Positions 16,312-24,248 of a stretch of 42,993 nucleotides of DNA are shown one piece after another (position 1 is the stretch's first letter; each line of letters starts with the position of its first letter). Both the position numbers and the translations under genes were made by a program. The notes below the pieces were generated by a model, which was not told where the DNA came from, did no database searches, and saw only the letters and a program-made list of their open reading frames with translations. The stretch lies in assembly GCF_009865385.1 (NCBI RefSeq), contig NZ_WWJT01000376.1, positions 1 to 42,993 on the forward strand. Direction: 5' to 3'. Source of the DNA: Streptomyces sp. SID486 (GTDB lineage: Bacteria; Actinomycetota; Actinomycetes; Streptomycetales; Streptomycetaceae).

Positions 16312-17133
16312 ATGGGCGTGGCACGAGCGTCCGAACGGCGCGCGCGGACAGCGGCGGTGTTCGACCGGGTGTCGGACGTGTACGACTCCGTCGGCGTGCC
16401 GTGGTTCACACCGATCGCCGAACGGCTGGTCGGGGAACTGCGGCCACGCCCGGGGGAGCGGGCGCTCGATCTGGGCTGCGGGCGCGGGGCCGCCTTGTTC
16501 GCCCTGGCCGAGGCGGTGGGTCCGGGCGGCCGGGCCACCGGGATCGACCTGGCGGCCGGGATGGTCGAGGCGACCCGCGCCGAGGCGCGCGCACGGGGTC
16601 TGGAACAGACCGACGTGGCCCTCATGGACGCCGCCGCCCCCGAACTGCCCCACGGTGCCTACGACGTGGCGGCGGCCTCCTTCGTGATCTTCTTCCTGCC
16701 GGGTCCGCTGGCCGCGCTGCGGGCCTGGCGGGAACTGCTCGTGCCCGGCGGACGGCTGGGCCTGTCCACGTTCCAGGATCACGCCTCGGGCTGGCTGGAC
16801 GAGGTCTTCCAGGACTTCCTGCCGGCGTCCCCGTTCCGGGCGGCGAGCCCGTTCGACACCGACGAGGGAGTGGAGCGGCTGGTCCGGGCGGCCGGTTACG
16901 ACGCCGTACGGAGCACGACCTTCACTCTGGACGTCGTCTTCCGCGACCTCGCACAGTGGCGCGCCTGGTCCTGGTCGCACGGCCAGCGGGCGACGTGGGA
17001 ACGCATCCCGGAGCGCCGGCACCCCGAGGTGCTGACCGCGGCAGCCCGCCACCTGGAAGGCTTCCGCTCGGCTGACGGGACGTACCGGATCGGCCAGCCG
17101 ATACGGCTGACCCTGGCCGAGCGGCCGAGCTGA
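16312..17133 (+). CDS. Class I SAM-dependent methyltransferase
   Basis: Cytoplasmic methyltransferase of 273 residues. Motif I is ALDLGCGRGAALFALAEAVG (about residues 50-69), followed by TGIDLAAGMVEATR (motif II) and YDVAAASFVIFFLPG; the fold matches UbiE/Methyltransf_11-type enzymes. The substrate cannot be read; the C-terminal half is rich in Trp and aromatic residues, which suggests a small hydrophobic acceptor. ATG at 16312 has AGGGGG directly upstream. It pairs with the preceding oxidoreductase-like gene and ends in a clear hairpin. Whether it belongs to the cluster is unclear, as no CTGCTC-type operator precedes it. Confidence 0.8.
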   Translation: MGVARASERRARTAAVFDRVSDVYDSVGVPWFTPIAERLVGELRPRPGERALDLGCGRGAALFALAEAVGPGGRATGIDLAAGMVEATRAEARARGLEQTDVALMDAAAPELPHGAYDVAAASFVIFFLPGPLAALRAWRELLVPGGRLGLSTFQDHASGWLDEVFQDFLPASPFRAASPFDTDEGVERLVRAAGYDAVRSTTFTLDVVFRDLAQWRAWSWSHGQRATWERIPERRHPEVLTAAARHLEGFRSADGTYRIGQPIRLTLAERPS

Positions 17134-17147
17134 GCCGGCACGCACCA

Positions 17148-17180
17148 CGACGGGGCCTCCTCGGTGCCGAGGCCCCGTCG
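17148..17180 (+). terminator. Hairpin after the methyltransferase gene
   Basis: CGACGGGGCCTC (17148-17159) pairs perfectly with GAGGCCCCGTCG (17169-17180) over 12 bp around a 9-base loop, 14 bp after the stop at 17133. Confidence 0.75.
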
Positions 17181-17213
17181 CCGCATCCCCGCTGACCACG
17201 CAGGCCGCCCTTC

Positions 17214-17408
17214 TCCTTGCGGGACGTGCCCTCGCCGGCCGCCGATCCCTGTGCGGGACGGGCCCGCTGACCGCGTAAGCCGCCGCTCCCGTTGCGGACG
17301 GGCCCGCCGGCCGTGGAAGCCGCCGCTCCTGTTGCGGGACGGGCCCGCTGGCGGCGCAAGCAGCCGCTCCCCGCGCGGGACGGGCCCGCTGGCCGCGCAG
17401 GCCGCGTT
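17214..17408. repeat. Imperfect 40-41 bp tandem repeats running up to the acyl ligase stop codon
   Basis: The phrase ACGGGCCCGC recurs at 17258, 17298, 17339 and 17380, spaced 40, 41 and 41 bp, with a diverged copy near 17224. Each unit also carries TTGCGG and AGCCGCCGCTCC-like segments. The final part, just before 17409, merges into the ligase's last codons (TTCTACTTGCGG on the plus strand), so the array appears to derive from that gene's 3' end. No gene is seen here. Confidence 0.85.
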
Positions 17409-18848
17409 CTACTTGCGGAAGAGCGCCGGGTCGGCCGTCTCGATCCTCAGTTCCCTGGGCCGTTCGGCGGGCAGGAGGAAGGACAGGACGGACCGCCGGA
17501 GCAGTTCGGCGTCGGCCGGCCCGCCGGTGACGGCCGGGTCCAGCCGGACCGTCAGCGTGTAGTGGGCCGAGCCGTCCGGGTCCGTACCGACCGAGGTCGC
17601 GCAGCCGGCCACGCCCGGCAGCGCCTGCACGTGTTCGCGTACCGCCGCGAGCGACACCTTCTCGCCGCGTACCACCACGAAGTCGGACAACCGTCCCTGG
17701 AAACGGAGGTAGCCGTCCTCGCCGATCCGGAAGCGGTCGCCGGTGGCCACCACGCCCGGACCGACGAGACAGCGCCCGCCCGAGGGACCGCCGACCTTGG
17801 CGACCAGCGCGGTGTCGGTGTGCACGAGCAGTTCACCCACGCCCCCGGCGACGTCCCGCAGGGACACCCCGACACCCGGCACGGGCAGCCCGACGGAGTC
17901 GAAACGGTGCTCCGGCTCCCGGTGCGCGGCCAGGGTCGCCACGCGTGGTCCGGCCTCGGTCAGCCCGTAGGTGAGGTACAGCTCGGTCTCCGGCAGGGCG
18001 GCGCGCAGCCCGGCCACATGGCGGGGCGCCAGCCGGTCGCCGCCCACCGTCAGCATGCGCAGCCCCCGCGGGAGCCGTTCGCCGCGATGCAGCAGCAGCC
18101 GGGCGATGGTCGGGGTGATCGACGAGCTGCTGATGCCGTGCCGGGAGAGCAGCCGGGGGTACTCGGCGGGCGAGAAGGGCGGCCCGGAGATCACCAGACG
18201 GGCGCCGGTGACCAGGGCGGCCAAGGCCTGGGCGACGACGGCGTACGAGTAGAACAGCGGCAGGCTGACCAGCACCGTGTCGTCGGCCCGCAGGCCCACC
18301 GCCGCCGCGTGCCGGGAGGCGTTGCGCAGCAGGGAGTCCACCCGGTGCAGACAGACGCTGAACATCCCCGAGGTCCCCGACGTCAGCAGCAGCGCACTGC
18401 CGGAGCGGTACGGCGGGCCCGCTGCGGCACCGTCCGTGTCGAGCAGCACGGCGGAGGCGTCCCCGGCCGGGCGGGCGGGGCCGGACGCCCCCAGCCGGGC
18501 GGGGTCGGCCCGCGTGCCGATCACCGCCCCGGCCGCCGTCCGCCGGGCCAGCTCCGCGATCCGGGCCGAGGGCGTGGCGGGGGACACGGTCAGCGGGACA
18601 CCACCGGTCAGCAGCACCGCGAAGTAGTGCTCCAGCAGCCGGCAGCTGTTCGACAGGGAGAGGATCACCGGCGTGCCGGGGCGCAGCCCCAGCCGGGAGA
18701 CGTCCCCGGCGACGTCGGCGAACGGGGGACCGGGAGGCGAGGAGCACGCGTCGGTGCTGCGGTCCAGCAGGGACACCACGTCGTCCCAGCCGAACGGCAG
18801 ACCGGAGGGGCGGACGGGCACGGGCTCACTCGGCACGGGATCCCTCAC
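17409..18848 (-). CDS. AMP-dependent acyl ligase (acyl-CoA/acyl-ACP synthetase type), unusually short C-terminus
   Basis: ANL-superfamily ligase of 479 residues that would activate a carboxylic acid as an acyl adenylate and load CoA or, given its neighbours, the ACP. Motifs are LLLTSGTSGMFSVC (A3 P-loop, lacking the usual terminal Lys), LYLTYGLTEAGPR (A5), ATGDRFRIGEDGYLRFQGR (A7/A8) and VVRGEKVSLAAVREH. The protein ends in DPALFRK, so the canonical A10 block is cut at or just after the position where the catalytic Lys would lie. GTG start at 18848 overlaps the upstream ketosynthase-like gene by 23 bp. Last gene of the ACP-KS-KS-like-ligase operon. Confidence 0.82.
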   Translation of the reverse strand: MRDPVPSEPVPVRPSGLPFGWDDVVSLLDRSTDACSSPPGPPFADVAGDVSRLGLRPGTPVILSLSNSCRLLEHYFAVLLTGGVPLTVSPATPSARIAELARRTAAGAVIGTRADPARLGASGPARPAGDASAVLLDTDGAAAGPPYRSGSALLLTSGTSGMFSVCLHRVDSLLRNASRHAAAVGLRADDTVLVSLPLFYSYAVVAQALAALVTGARLVISGPPFSPAEYPRLLSRHGISSSSITPTIARLLLHRGERLPRGLRMLTVGGDRLAPRHVAGLRAALPETELYLTYGLTEAGPRVATLAAHREPEHRFDSVGLPVPGVGVSLRDVAGGVGELLVHTDTALVAKVGGPSGGRCLVGPGVVATGDRFRIGEDGYLRFQGRLSDFVVVRGEKVSLAAVREHVQALPGVAGCATSVGTDPDGSAHYTLTVRLDPAVTGGPADAELLRRSVLSFLLPAERPRELRIETADPALFRK

Positions 18849-19392
18849 CTAGGTCGGGGACGAGCAACTGGTCCAGTTCAGCCCGGCCGTCCGCCGGGCG
18901 GGGTGCGGGCCGGACCACCGCGCAGCGCGCCGTGTGGATGCCGTCCCGCGTGAGATGGACCGCCAGCAGCACGTGCGACGCCTGTCCGCCGCCGAGCCAC
19001 GCCGCGGTCACGGCGGCCGCCGGATCGAGTCCGTGCACCGGGTCCATGGCCAGGGCCAGCGTGGGCCCCCGGAACTTCCGGCGGATGCACGTCAGGCCCG
19101 CCAGCACCCCGGGATGGGCACCCGCGAAACGCAGCGGCGAGATCCGGCCCCGCCGCGCCGAGTCGGCGAGAGCCGTCATGGTGAGCGCCGAGCACGTGCC
19201 GCTCAGGGTGATGACCCCGACGCGGTCCGGCGCGGCGGTGAGGTCGTCGGCCGAGGCGCGCAGCGCCCGGTCGACCGCGGCCGTGACCAGCCAGGCGACC
19301 GGGTCGGCGAAGAAGGAGGGCCTGTTGTGCGCCAGTTCGGCGGGACGGCCGGAACTGACCGACCCCACCGCGGTCACGGTGAACGCGCTCAT
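18826..19392 (-). CDS. Truncated ketosynthase-like protein (PF13723-type, chain-length-factor-like partner)
   Basis: Protein of 188 residues resembling only the N-terminal part of a ketosynthase. ITLSGTCSALTMTALAD, ISPLRFAGAHPGVLAGLTCI and RGPTLALAMDPVHG follow the ketosynthase order, but no catalytic Cys-His-His set exists. Aryl polyene clusters contain such a short protein (ApeC type) as partner of an active ketosynthase. It starts at an ATGA overlap with the active ketosynthase gene upstream, which fits a heterodimer made in equal amounts. Alternatively it is a degraded ketosynthase, but the tight coupling argues against decay. Family assignment is from motif resemblance only. Confidence 0.65.
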   Translation of the reverse strand: MSAFTVTAVGSVSSGRPAELAHNRPSFFADPVAWLVTAAVDRALRASADDLTAAPDRVGVITLSGTCSALTMTALADSARRGRISPLRFAGAHPGVLAGLTCIRRKFRGPTLALAMDPVHGLDPAAAVTAAWLGGGQASHVLLAVHLTRDGIHTARCAVVRPAPRPADGRAELDQLLVPDLGEGSRAE

Positions 19393-20528
19393 ACGGCCCC
19401 CCGTTCGAAGAGCAGACAGGTGTTGAACCCGCCGAACCCGATGGTCAGACTGGCGCCGAGAGCCCCGTCGAAGCTCCGCGTACCGCCGACGGCGGCCGGC
19501 AGCGCGAAGCCGGGCAGCGGCTCCGCCAGGCCGACGACGGGCGGCGCCTTGCCGTCGCGCAGCGCCAGGATCACGCAGACCGCCTCGATCGCTCCGGTGG
19601 CCCCCAGGCTGTGCCCGAGTGCTCCCTTCGTCGCGAACACGAGGGGCGGGTGGGCCGCTCCCGAGAACAGCCGGCGCAGACTGACGCTCTCCACCGCGTC
19701 GTTGACCGGGGTTCCCGTGGCATGCGCGTTGACCACCGCCACCTCTTCGGCGGTGCGGCCGGCGTCCGCCAGACAGCGGCGTACGGCGAGGACCACACTG
19801 TCCCCGGACGGGTCCGGTGTGGTCAGGCCGGCCGCGTCGTTGGCCGAGCCGGTCCCGCGCAGTACGGCCCGCACCGGTGCTCCGCGCCGCCGCGCAACCG
19901 TGCCGCGTTCGAGGACCAGCAGCGCCGCACCCTCACCGAGGACGGTGCCGCTGTGCCGGACGTCGAAGGCGCGCAGCGTGTCGGGACTGAGGGTGCCGAG
20001 TGCGGAGTGCCCCAGTCGTTTGCCGGGCGTCAGGACGTCCACCCCGCCCGCCACGCAGATGTCCGCCTGCCCGGAGCGCAGCAGCGCGGCCGCGACCAGA
20101 ACGCTGTCGGCGCCCGCGGAGCAGGCCGTCGCGACCACCACGGGCCGGTGCGGATGGCCGACGCGCCGGGTGGCGTCCAGCGCCCAGTCGTCCGCGGCGG
20201 TGAACGGCTCGTCCAGCAGCGGCCCGAAGCTCGTGCCCAGCACCACCCGTACCGCCGCGTCGGCGGGATCGAGGCCGGCGGAGGCGAAGGCCGCGTCGAG
20301 GACGGAGACGGTCAGTGCGCGCTGCCGCCCGGCGGCGGGCAGGTCGAGCGGCAACCCCGGCACCGTCCCGGCGAGCGGCGTACGCACCGGAAAGGCGGAC
20401 GGTGTCTCACACAGCCCGCTCTCCCCGGCGAGCAGCCGCCCCCACACCTCCTCCACCGTGTCCCCGAGCGGCGTCGACCAGGCCAGGCCGGTGACACAGA
20501 TGTCGTCGGGGCCCGCTTGCGAGGCCAC
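19389..20528 (-). CDS. FabF/aryl-polyene-type 3-oxoacyl-ACP synthase
   Basis: Stand-alone ketosynthase of 379 residues performing decarboxylative condensation on ACP-bound substrates. The catalytic triad is complete: Cys136 (VATACSAGAD), His269 (NAHATGTPVND) and His306 (KGALGHSLGATGA). The segment LSPDTLRAFDVRHSGTVLGE is typical of the family. Its small size and the adjacent truncated partner recall ApeO/ApeC of aryl polyene systems. It is not an obvious decarboxylase of a beta-branching cassette, since those usually carry Ser in place of Cys. GTG start at 20528, three bases after the ACP stop; it overlaps the next gene by four bases. Confidence 0.88.
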   Translation of the reverse strand: MASQAGPDDICVTGLAWSTPLGDTVEEVWGRLLAGESGLCETPSAFPVRTPLAGTVPGLPLDLPAAGRQRALTVSVLDAAFASAGLDPADAAVRVVLGTSFGPLLDEPFTAADDWALDATRRVGHPHRPVVVATACSAGADSVLVAAALLRSGQADICVAGGVDVLTPGKRLGHSALGTLSPDTLRAFDVRHSGTVLGEGAALLVLERGTVARRRGAPVRAVLRGTGSANDAAGLTTPDPSGDSVVLAVRRCLADAGRTAEEVAVVNAHATGTPVNDAVESVSLRRLFSGAAHPPLVFATKGALGHSLGATGAIEAVCVILALRDGKAPPVVGLAEPLPGFALPAAVGGTRSFDGALGASLTIGFGGFNTCLLFERGAV

Positions 20529-20531
20529 CGG

Positions 20532-20792
20532 TCACCGTGCCGCTGAGGAGTTCTTGAGCCGTTCCACCAGGGCGGCCACGTCGGCGATGGTGTGGAAGTG
20601 CTCCGGAGTGAAGTCGTCGGCGGGAATCGTCAGCGAGAACCGGCTCTCACACTGCGCACGCAACTCGACGAACCCGAGCGAGTCGAGCCCGTAGACGTCG
20701 CGCAGGCTCTCGTCGTCCCTCATCCGCTCGACCGGCACCTCGACGAAGACGTCGGTGACGAGGATGTCCTTGATGGTGTCCGTGACGTTCAT
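20532..20792 (-). CDS. Acyl carrier protein
   Basis: Discrete acidic carrier protein of 86 residues. Ser38 in VYGLDSLGFVELR is the phosphopantetheine attachment site. ATG at 20792 is chosen because GAGAGAGG lies just upstream and the length is then normal. First gene of a four-gene operon (ACP, ketosynthase, truncated ketosynthase-like, ligase). It may carry the chain made by the ketosynthase pair, or serve as the donor ACP for the HMG-CoA-synthase-like enzyme at 34.8 kb; the sequence does not decide. Operator B (20869-20886) lies 76 bp upstream. Confidence 0.93.
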   Translation of the reverse strand: MNVTDTIKDILVTDVFVEVPVERMRDDESLRDVYGLDSLGFVELRAQCESRFSLTIPADDFTPEHFHTIADVAALVERLKNSSAAR

Positions 20793-20868
20793 GGTCCGGC
20801 CTCTCTCACGCGTCCGGGCGGTGGCTTTCTGACTCACCGCCACAGTTCCGGGCCGGATGCCGCCGGGT

Positions 20869-20886
20869 CTGGTCAGTATTGAGCAG
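20869..20886. promoter_or_regulatory. Cluster operator B (CTGGTC-N6-GAGCAG)
   Basis: CTGGTC-AGTATT-GAGCAG, one mismatch from the perfect dyad. It sits near the middle of the divergent gap between the ACP gene (76 bp away) and the importer lipoprotein gene (73 bp away), so one site could serve both. Confidence 0.75.
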
Positions 20887-20959
20887 CCCTCGTCAGCGGC
20901 GGATGTGACGCTCCTGTGCACACAGCGCGCACCCCACGTCCAGACAGGAGCTCACCCCT

Positions 20960-22513
20960 ATGCCTGCTTCCACTTCCACGCTGCGCCGACGGTCCCTGCT
21001 GAGGGGTACCGGCGCCCTGGTCCTGGCCGCGGCTGTCGGCAGTGGCATGCTCACGGCCTGCTCCTCGGACGACCCCGACGCGCGGACGACCGCGGCGAAA
21101 CCACGGACGGTGGACACGCTGAAGATCGCCGTGGGCGATCCGACGAAGGCGACCGGCACCGACCCCCGCGCCGTCGGCAACGGCCTGAGCTCGATGGTGA
21201 TGTTCCACCTCTACGACAGCCTGATGAGCCTGGAGGGCGACAAGTACACCTACAAGCTCGCCCGTTCCGTGACGCCGAACGCCGACGGGACCAAGTGGAC
21301 GATCACGCTGCGCGACGGAGCCACCTTCCACGACGGGCGGCCCGTGACGGCCGCGGACGTGGCCTACAGCCTGCGCACCGTCGGTGCTCCGCCCAGCAAC
21401 CGCGTGTCCGTCTTCACCGACGTGGACCTGGCCCACATCAAGGTCGTGGACGCCCACACGCTGCAGGTGCCGCTGAAGCAGCCGCGCGGTGACTTCCGTG
21501 AGGCGGTGCTCTCCACCTACTCGCCCGTCTTCCCGGCCGGGACCAAGGACTTCGGCAAGGACGCCGGCTCCGGCCCGTACAAGCTCGACGGCGTCGACGG
21601 CGGCAACGTCCGGCTGGTCGCCAACGACAAGTACTGGGGTGGCAAGCCCTCCGTCAAGCACCTCGAACTGATCAGGATCGACGATCCGGCCGCCCGGCTG
21701 AACGCCGTCAAGAGCGGGCAGGCCGACTACGCCGTGGGCATCAGCGCCGTCGGCGCGGCCGCGGTGAAGGCCGACAAGGCGGTCACCGTCGAGCGGGCGG
21801 GCCTCGCCAGCGCCAACGCGCTCAGCTTCTCGATGAACCAGACCATCGCACCGTTCGACAACCCGCAGGTGCGCAAGGCCCTGCGGCTGGCGATCGACCG
21901 CAAGCAGCTCGTCGACACCGCCCTGCTCGGCAACGGCCGTGTCGGCGACGACGTGGTCGGCGAGGGCCTGCCGGGCTACGCCACCGACCTGCCCGCCCGG
22001 CAGCGCGACGTGGCCGAGGCCAGGAAGCTCCTGCGCGCGGCCGGCGTCACCAAGCTCACCCTGCGGACGTCGGAGATCGTCCCCGGCATGACCGACGCCT
22101 CCCGGCTCTTCGCCCAGCAGCTGGCGGCGGCCGGCGTGAAGCTCACCCTTCAGAACGTGCCCGCCGACGCCTACTACGCCGACCTCATGTCCCTGACGAA
22201 GCAGCCGTTCCAGGCCTTCTACTACGCCAACCGCCCGGCGCCGCTGCACCTGGCCGCCACCACCTCGAAGGGGGCCTTCTTCAACGTCACCGGCGCGGGC
22301 CCGGACCACTTCAGGCAGCTCGCGGCCGCACAGCGGATCGTCGACGACGCCCGGCGCGCCGAGGCGTTCAAGAGGATCGAGCACGACTTCTACGACAACG
22401 GCGGTGACATCGTCTGGGCCTTCCAGGACCAGCTCGACGCGACCCGCGTCCCGCTGAAGAGCGTCGTCCGCATCGGCGCCATGCCGGTGTTCGCAGCCGC
22501 CACGGCAGGATGA
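20960..22513 (+). CDS. ABC transporter substrate-binding lipoprotein, oligopeptide/nickel (SBP_bac_5) family
   Basis: Exported lipoprotein of 517 residues that captures a ligand for import. The signal has a twin-Arg-like start (RRRSLLRG), a hydrophobic stretch and the lipobox LTAC with Cys34 as the lipidated residue. Family features are WTITLRDGATFHDGRPVTAADVAYSL, the YW motif in NDKYWGGKPSVKHLEL and NPQVRKALRLAIDR. ATG at 20960 follows AGGAG. It overlaps the first permease gene (ATGA). The ligand is unknown. Shared control with the ACP operon through operator B suggests it belongs to the cluster. Confidence 0.92.
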   Translation: MPASTSTLRRRSLLRGTGALVLAAAVGSGMLTACSSDDPDARTTAAKPRTVDTLKIAVGDPTKATGTDPRAVGNGLSSMVMFHLYDSLMSLEGDKYTYKLARSVTPNADGTKWTITLRDGATFHDGRPVTAADVAYSLRTVGAPPSNRVSVFTDVDLAHIKVVDAHTLQVPLKQPRGDFREAVLSTYSPVFPAGTKDFGKDAGSGPYKLDGVDGGNVRLVANDKYWGGKPSVKHLELIRIDDPAARLNAVKSGQADYAVGISAVGAAAVKADKAVTVERAGLASANALSFSMNQTIAPFDNPQVRKALRLAIDRKQLVDTALLGNGRVGDDVVGEGLPGYATDLPARQRDVAEARKLLRAAGVTKLTLRTSEIVPGMTDASRLFAQQLAAAGVKLTLQNVPADAYYADLMSLTKQPFQAFYYANRPAPLHLAATTSKGAFFNVTGAGPDHFRQLAAAQRIVDDARRAEAFKRIEHDFYDNGGDIVWAFQDQLDATRVPLKSVVRIGAMPVFAAATAG

Positions 22514-23463
22514 GGCCGCTGACCGCGGTGGGCCGCAGACTGGCCGGGGCGCTGGGGACCCTCCTCGGTGCCTCGGCCCTGCTGTTCGCCGGTTCGCAGG
22601 TGGTGCCCGGGGACGCGGCGAGCGCCTCGCTCGGCGCCGGCGCCACACCCGCCGAGGTCGCCCGGGTGCGGGCCGAGTACGGCCTCGACCGCTCCCTCGT
22701 CCGGCAGTACCTGGAGTGGGCCGGGCGGGCGGTGCGCGGCGATCTCGGCCGGAGCCTGTACGACCGCAGGCCCGTGGTCGACGTGGTGGTCACCCCCTTC
22801 CTCGACACGGCCCTGCTGGTCGGCCTCACGGTCGTCGTCACGGTGCTGCTGGCCCTCGCCCTCGGACTGCTGACCGGACTGCGGCCGGGCAGCCGGCTGG
22901 ACCGGCTGCTGTCGGGGGCCGCCGTAGCGATCGTGTCCGTGCCGCAGTTCGTCACCGCCGTCCTGCTGGTGCTGCTGCTGGGCACCGGGCTGCGCCTGCT
23001 GCCCGCGGTCTCCCTCGTGCCCTTCGGCGGCACACCGCTGGACCGCCCGGAGATCCTCGTGCTGCCGGTGCTCTCGCTCACCCTGTTCGCCGCCTCCTGG
23101 GCGAGCCGGATCGTGCGCGCCGCGGTCGTGGACGCCGACGCCGCCCCGTACGTGGAAGCGGCACGGCTGGCCGGGCTCCCCGAACGCCGGGTGATCCTGC
23201 GGCACCTGCTGCCGGGCACCGTGGCGCCGTGCGTGCAGGCGTTCGCCTGGCTGCTGGCCGCGCTGTTCGGCGGCACCGCCGTGGTCGAGCGCGTGTTCAG
23301 CTACCCGGGCCTGTCCCAGACGCTCATCGGCGCCGTGCAGCACCACGACACGCCGGTCCTGGAGGGCGTGGGGCTGCTGCTGGCCACCGTGACCGTCACC
23401 TGCCTGACCCTGGCCGACGTGGTCGCCGCCGTGGCCACTCCGAAGCTGAGGAGCGCCGCGTGA
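22510..23463 (+). CDS. ABC transporter permease (DppB/OppB type)
   Basis: Integral membrane permease of 317 residues with about six hydrophobic segments. The N-terminal helix and periplasmic segment (GATPAEVARVRAEYGLDR, then QYLEWAGRAVRGDLGRSL) are typical of DppB-type subunits. The cytoplasmic coupling loop contains YVEAARLAGLPERRVILRHLLPG (the EAA motif). ATG at 22510 overlaps the lipoprotein stop, and its stop overlaps the second permease start, so the importer genes are translationally coupled. Confidence 0.92.
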   Translation: MRPLTAVGRRLAGALGTLLGASALLFAGSQVVPGDAASASLGAGATPAEVARVRAEYGLDRSLVRQYLEWAGRAVRGDLGRSLYDRRPVVDVVVTPFLDTALLVGLTVVVTVLLALALGLLTGLRPGSRLDRLLSGAAVAIVSVPQFVTAVLLVLLLGTGLRLLPAVSLVPFGGTPLDRPEILVLPVLSLTLFAASWASRIVRAAVVDADAAPYVEAARLAGLPERRVILRHLLPGTVAPCVQAFAWLLAALFGGTAVVERVFSYPGLSQTLIGAVQHHDTPVLEGVGLLLATVTVTCLTLADVVAAVATPKLRSAA

Positions 23464-24248
23464 CGCGTCGTGCCGCCGCCTGGCTGTCGTTGCTGCCGCT
23501 CGCGGCCGTGCTCCTCCTGGCGCTGGCCGGGCCGCTGTTCGCCGGACACGATCCGGCCCGGGTGGTCTCCGTGCCGTACGCGGTGCGGACCCCGGGGCTG
23601 CCGATGGGCGCCGACGGCGCCGGCCGGGACGTGTGGGTGCGGTTCCTGTGCGGCGGCCGGGACCTGGTCGTGCTGCCGCTGCTCGGCACGCTGGCCACCA
23701 TGGTGCTGGGCACCGCCGTCGGCCTGGTGTCCGGCTGCTTCCAGGGGGTCGTGGACGCCGTGCTGTCGCGAACGGCCAACCTCCTGCTGGTGATCCCGCC
23801 GGTCCTGTCGCTGCTCGTCCTGCTGCAGGGCTGGGGCTACTCCGGTCTCGTGCTGTTCGCCGCTGTGCTGGTCACCGGGGTGCCGTTCGTCTCCAAGGTG
23901 GCCCGGGCGGCGACCCTGACCGTGATGGGCACGGGGTACGTGGAGCAGGCCATGGCCCTCGGCGACGGCCCGCTCACCGTCATCGTCCGGGAGGTCCTGC
24001 CGAACATCGCCCGCCCCATCCTCGCGGACGCGGGCAGCCGCTTCGCGATCGCCATCTTCATCACCGCCTCGGCCGGATTCCTCGGATTCGGCCCCGGTGA
24101 ACCGAACTGGGGAGCCATGATCAACGAGAACATCGAGGGCATCACCCTGTCGCCCTGGGGCGTCGTCCTGCCGGCCGTCGCCCTGTCCTGCCTGACCGTC
24201 TCGGCCAACCTGCTGCTGGACCGGCTCACCGCGCGGATACCGTCGTGA
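23460..24248 (+). CDS. ABC transporter permease (DppC/OppC type)
   Basis: Integral membrane permease of 262 residues. LPMGADGAGRDVWVRFLCGG near the N-terminus is the DppC-type GTDxxGRD region. The coupling loop is GYVEQAMALGDGPLTVIVRE (EAA motif), and FLGFGPGEPNWGAMINEN is the characteristic C-terminal segment. GTG start at 23460 and stop at 24248 both overlap neighbouring genes by four bases. Confidence 0.92.
   Translation: MTRRAAAWLSLLPLAAVLLLALAGPLFAGHDPARVVSVPYAVRTPGLPMGADGAGRDVWVRFLCGGRDLVVLPLLGTLATMVLGTAVGLVSGCFQGVVDAVLSRTANLLLVIPPVLSLLVLLQGWGYSGLVLFAAVLVTGVPFVSKVARAATLTVMGTGYVEQAMALGDGPLTVIVREVLPNIARPILADAGSRFAIAIFITASAGFLGFGPGEPNWGAMINENIEGITLSPWGVVLPAVALSCLTVSANLLLDRLTARIPS

Noticed and set aside
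15211..17133. Assigning DUF1697, oxidoreductase-like and methyltransferase genes to the polyketide pathway
   Set aside because: None has the cluster operator and their families are common outside clusters; they may simply lie within it. The methyltransferase remains a possibility.
19389..20528. Decarboxylating ketosynthase of the beta-branching cassette (PksF type)
   Set aside because: Those enzymes normally carry Ser in place of the catalytic Cys; here Cys136 is present and the partner protein resembles aryl polyene systems. Not fully excluded.
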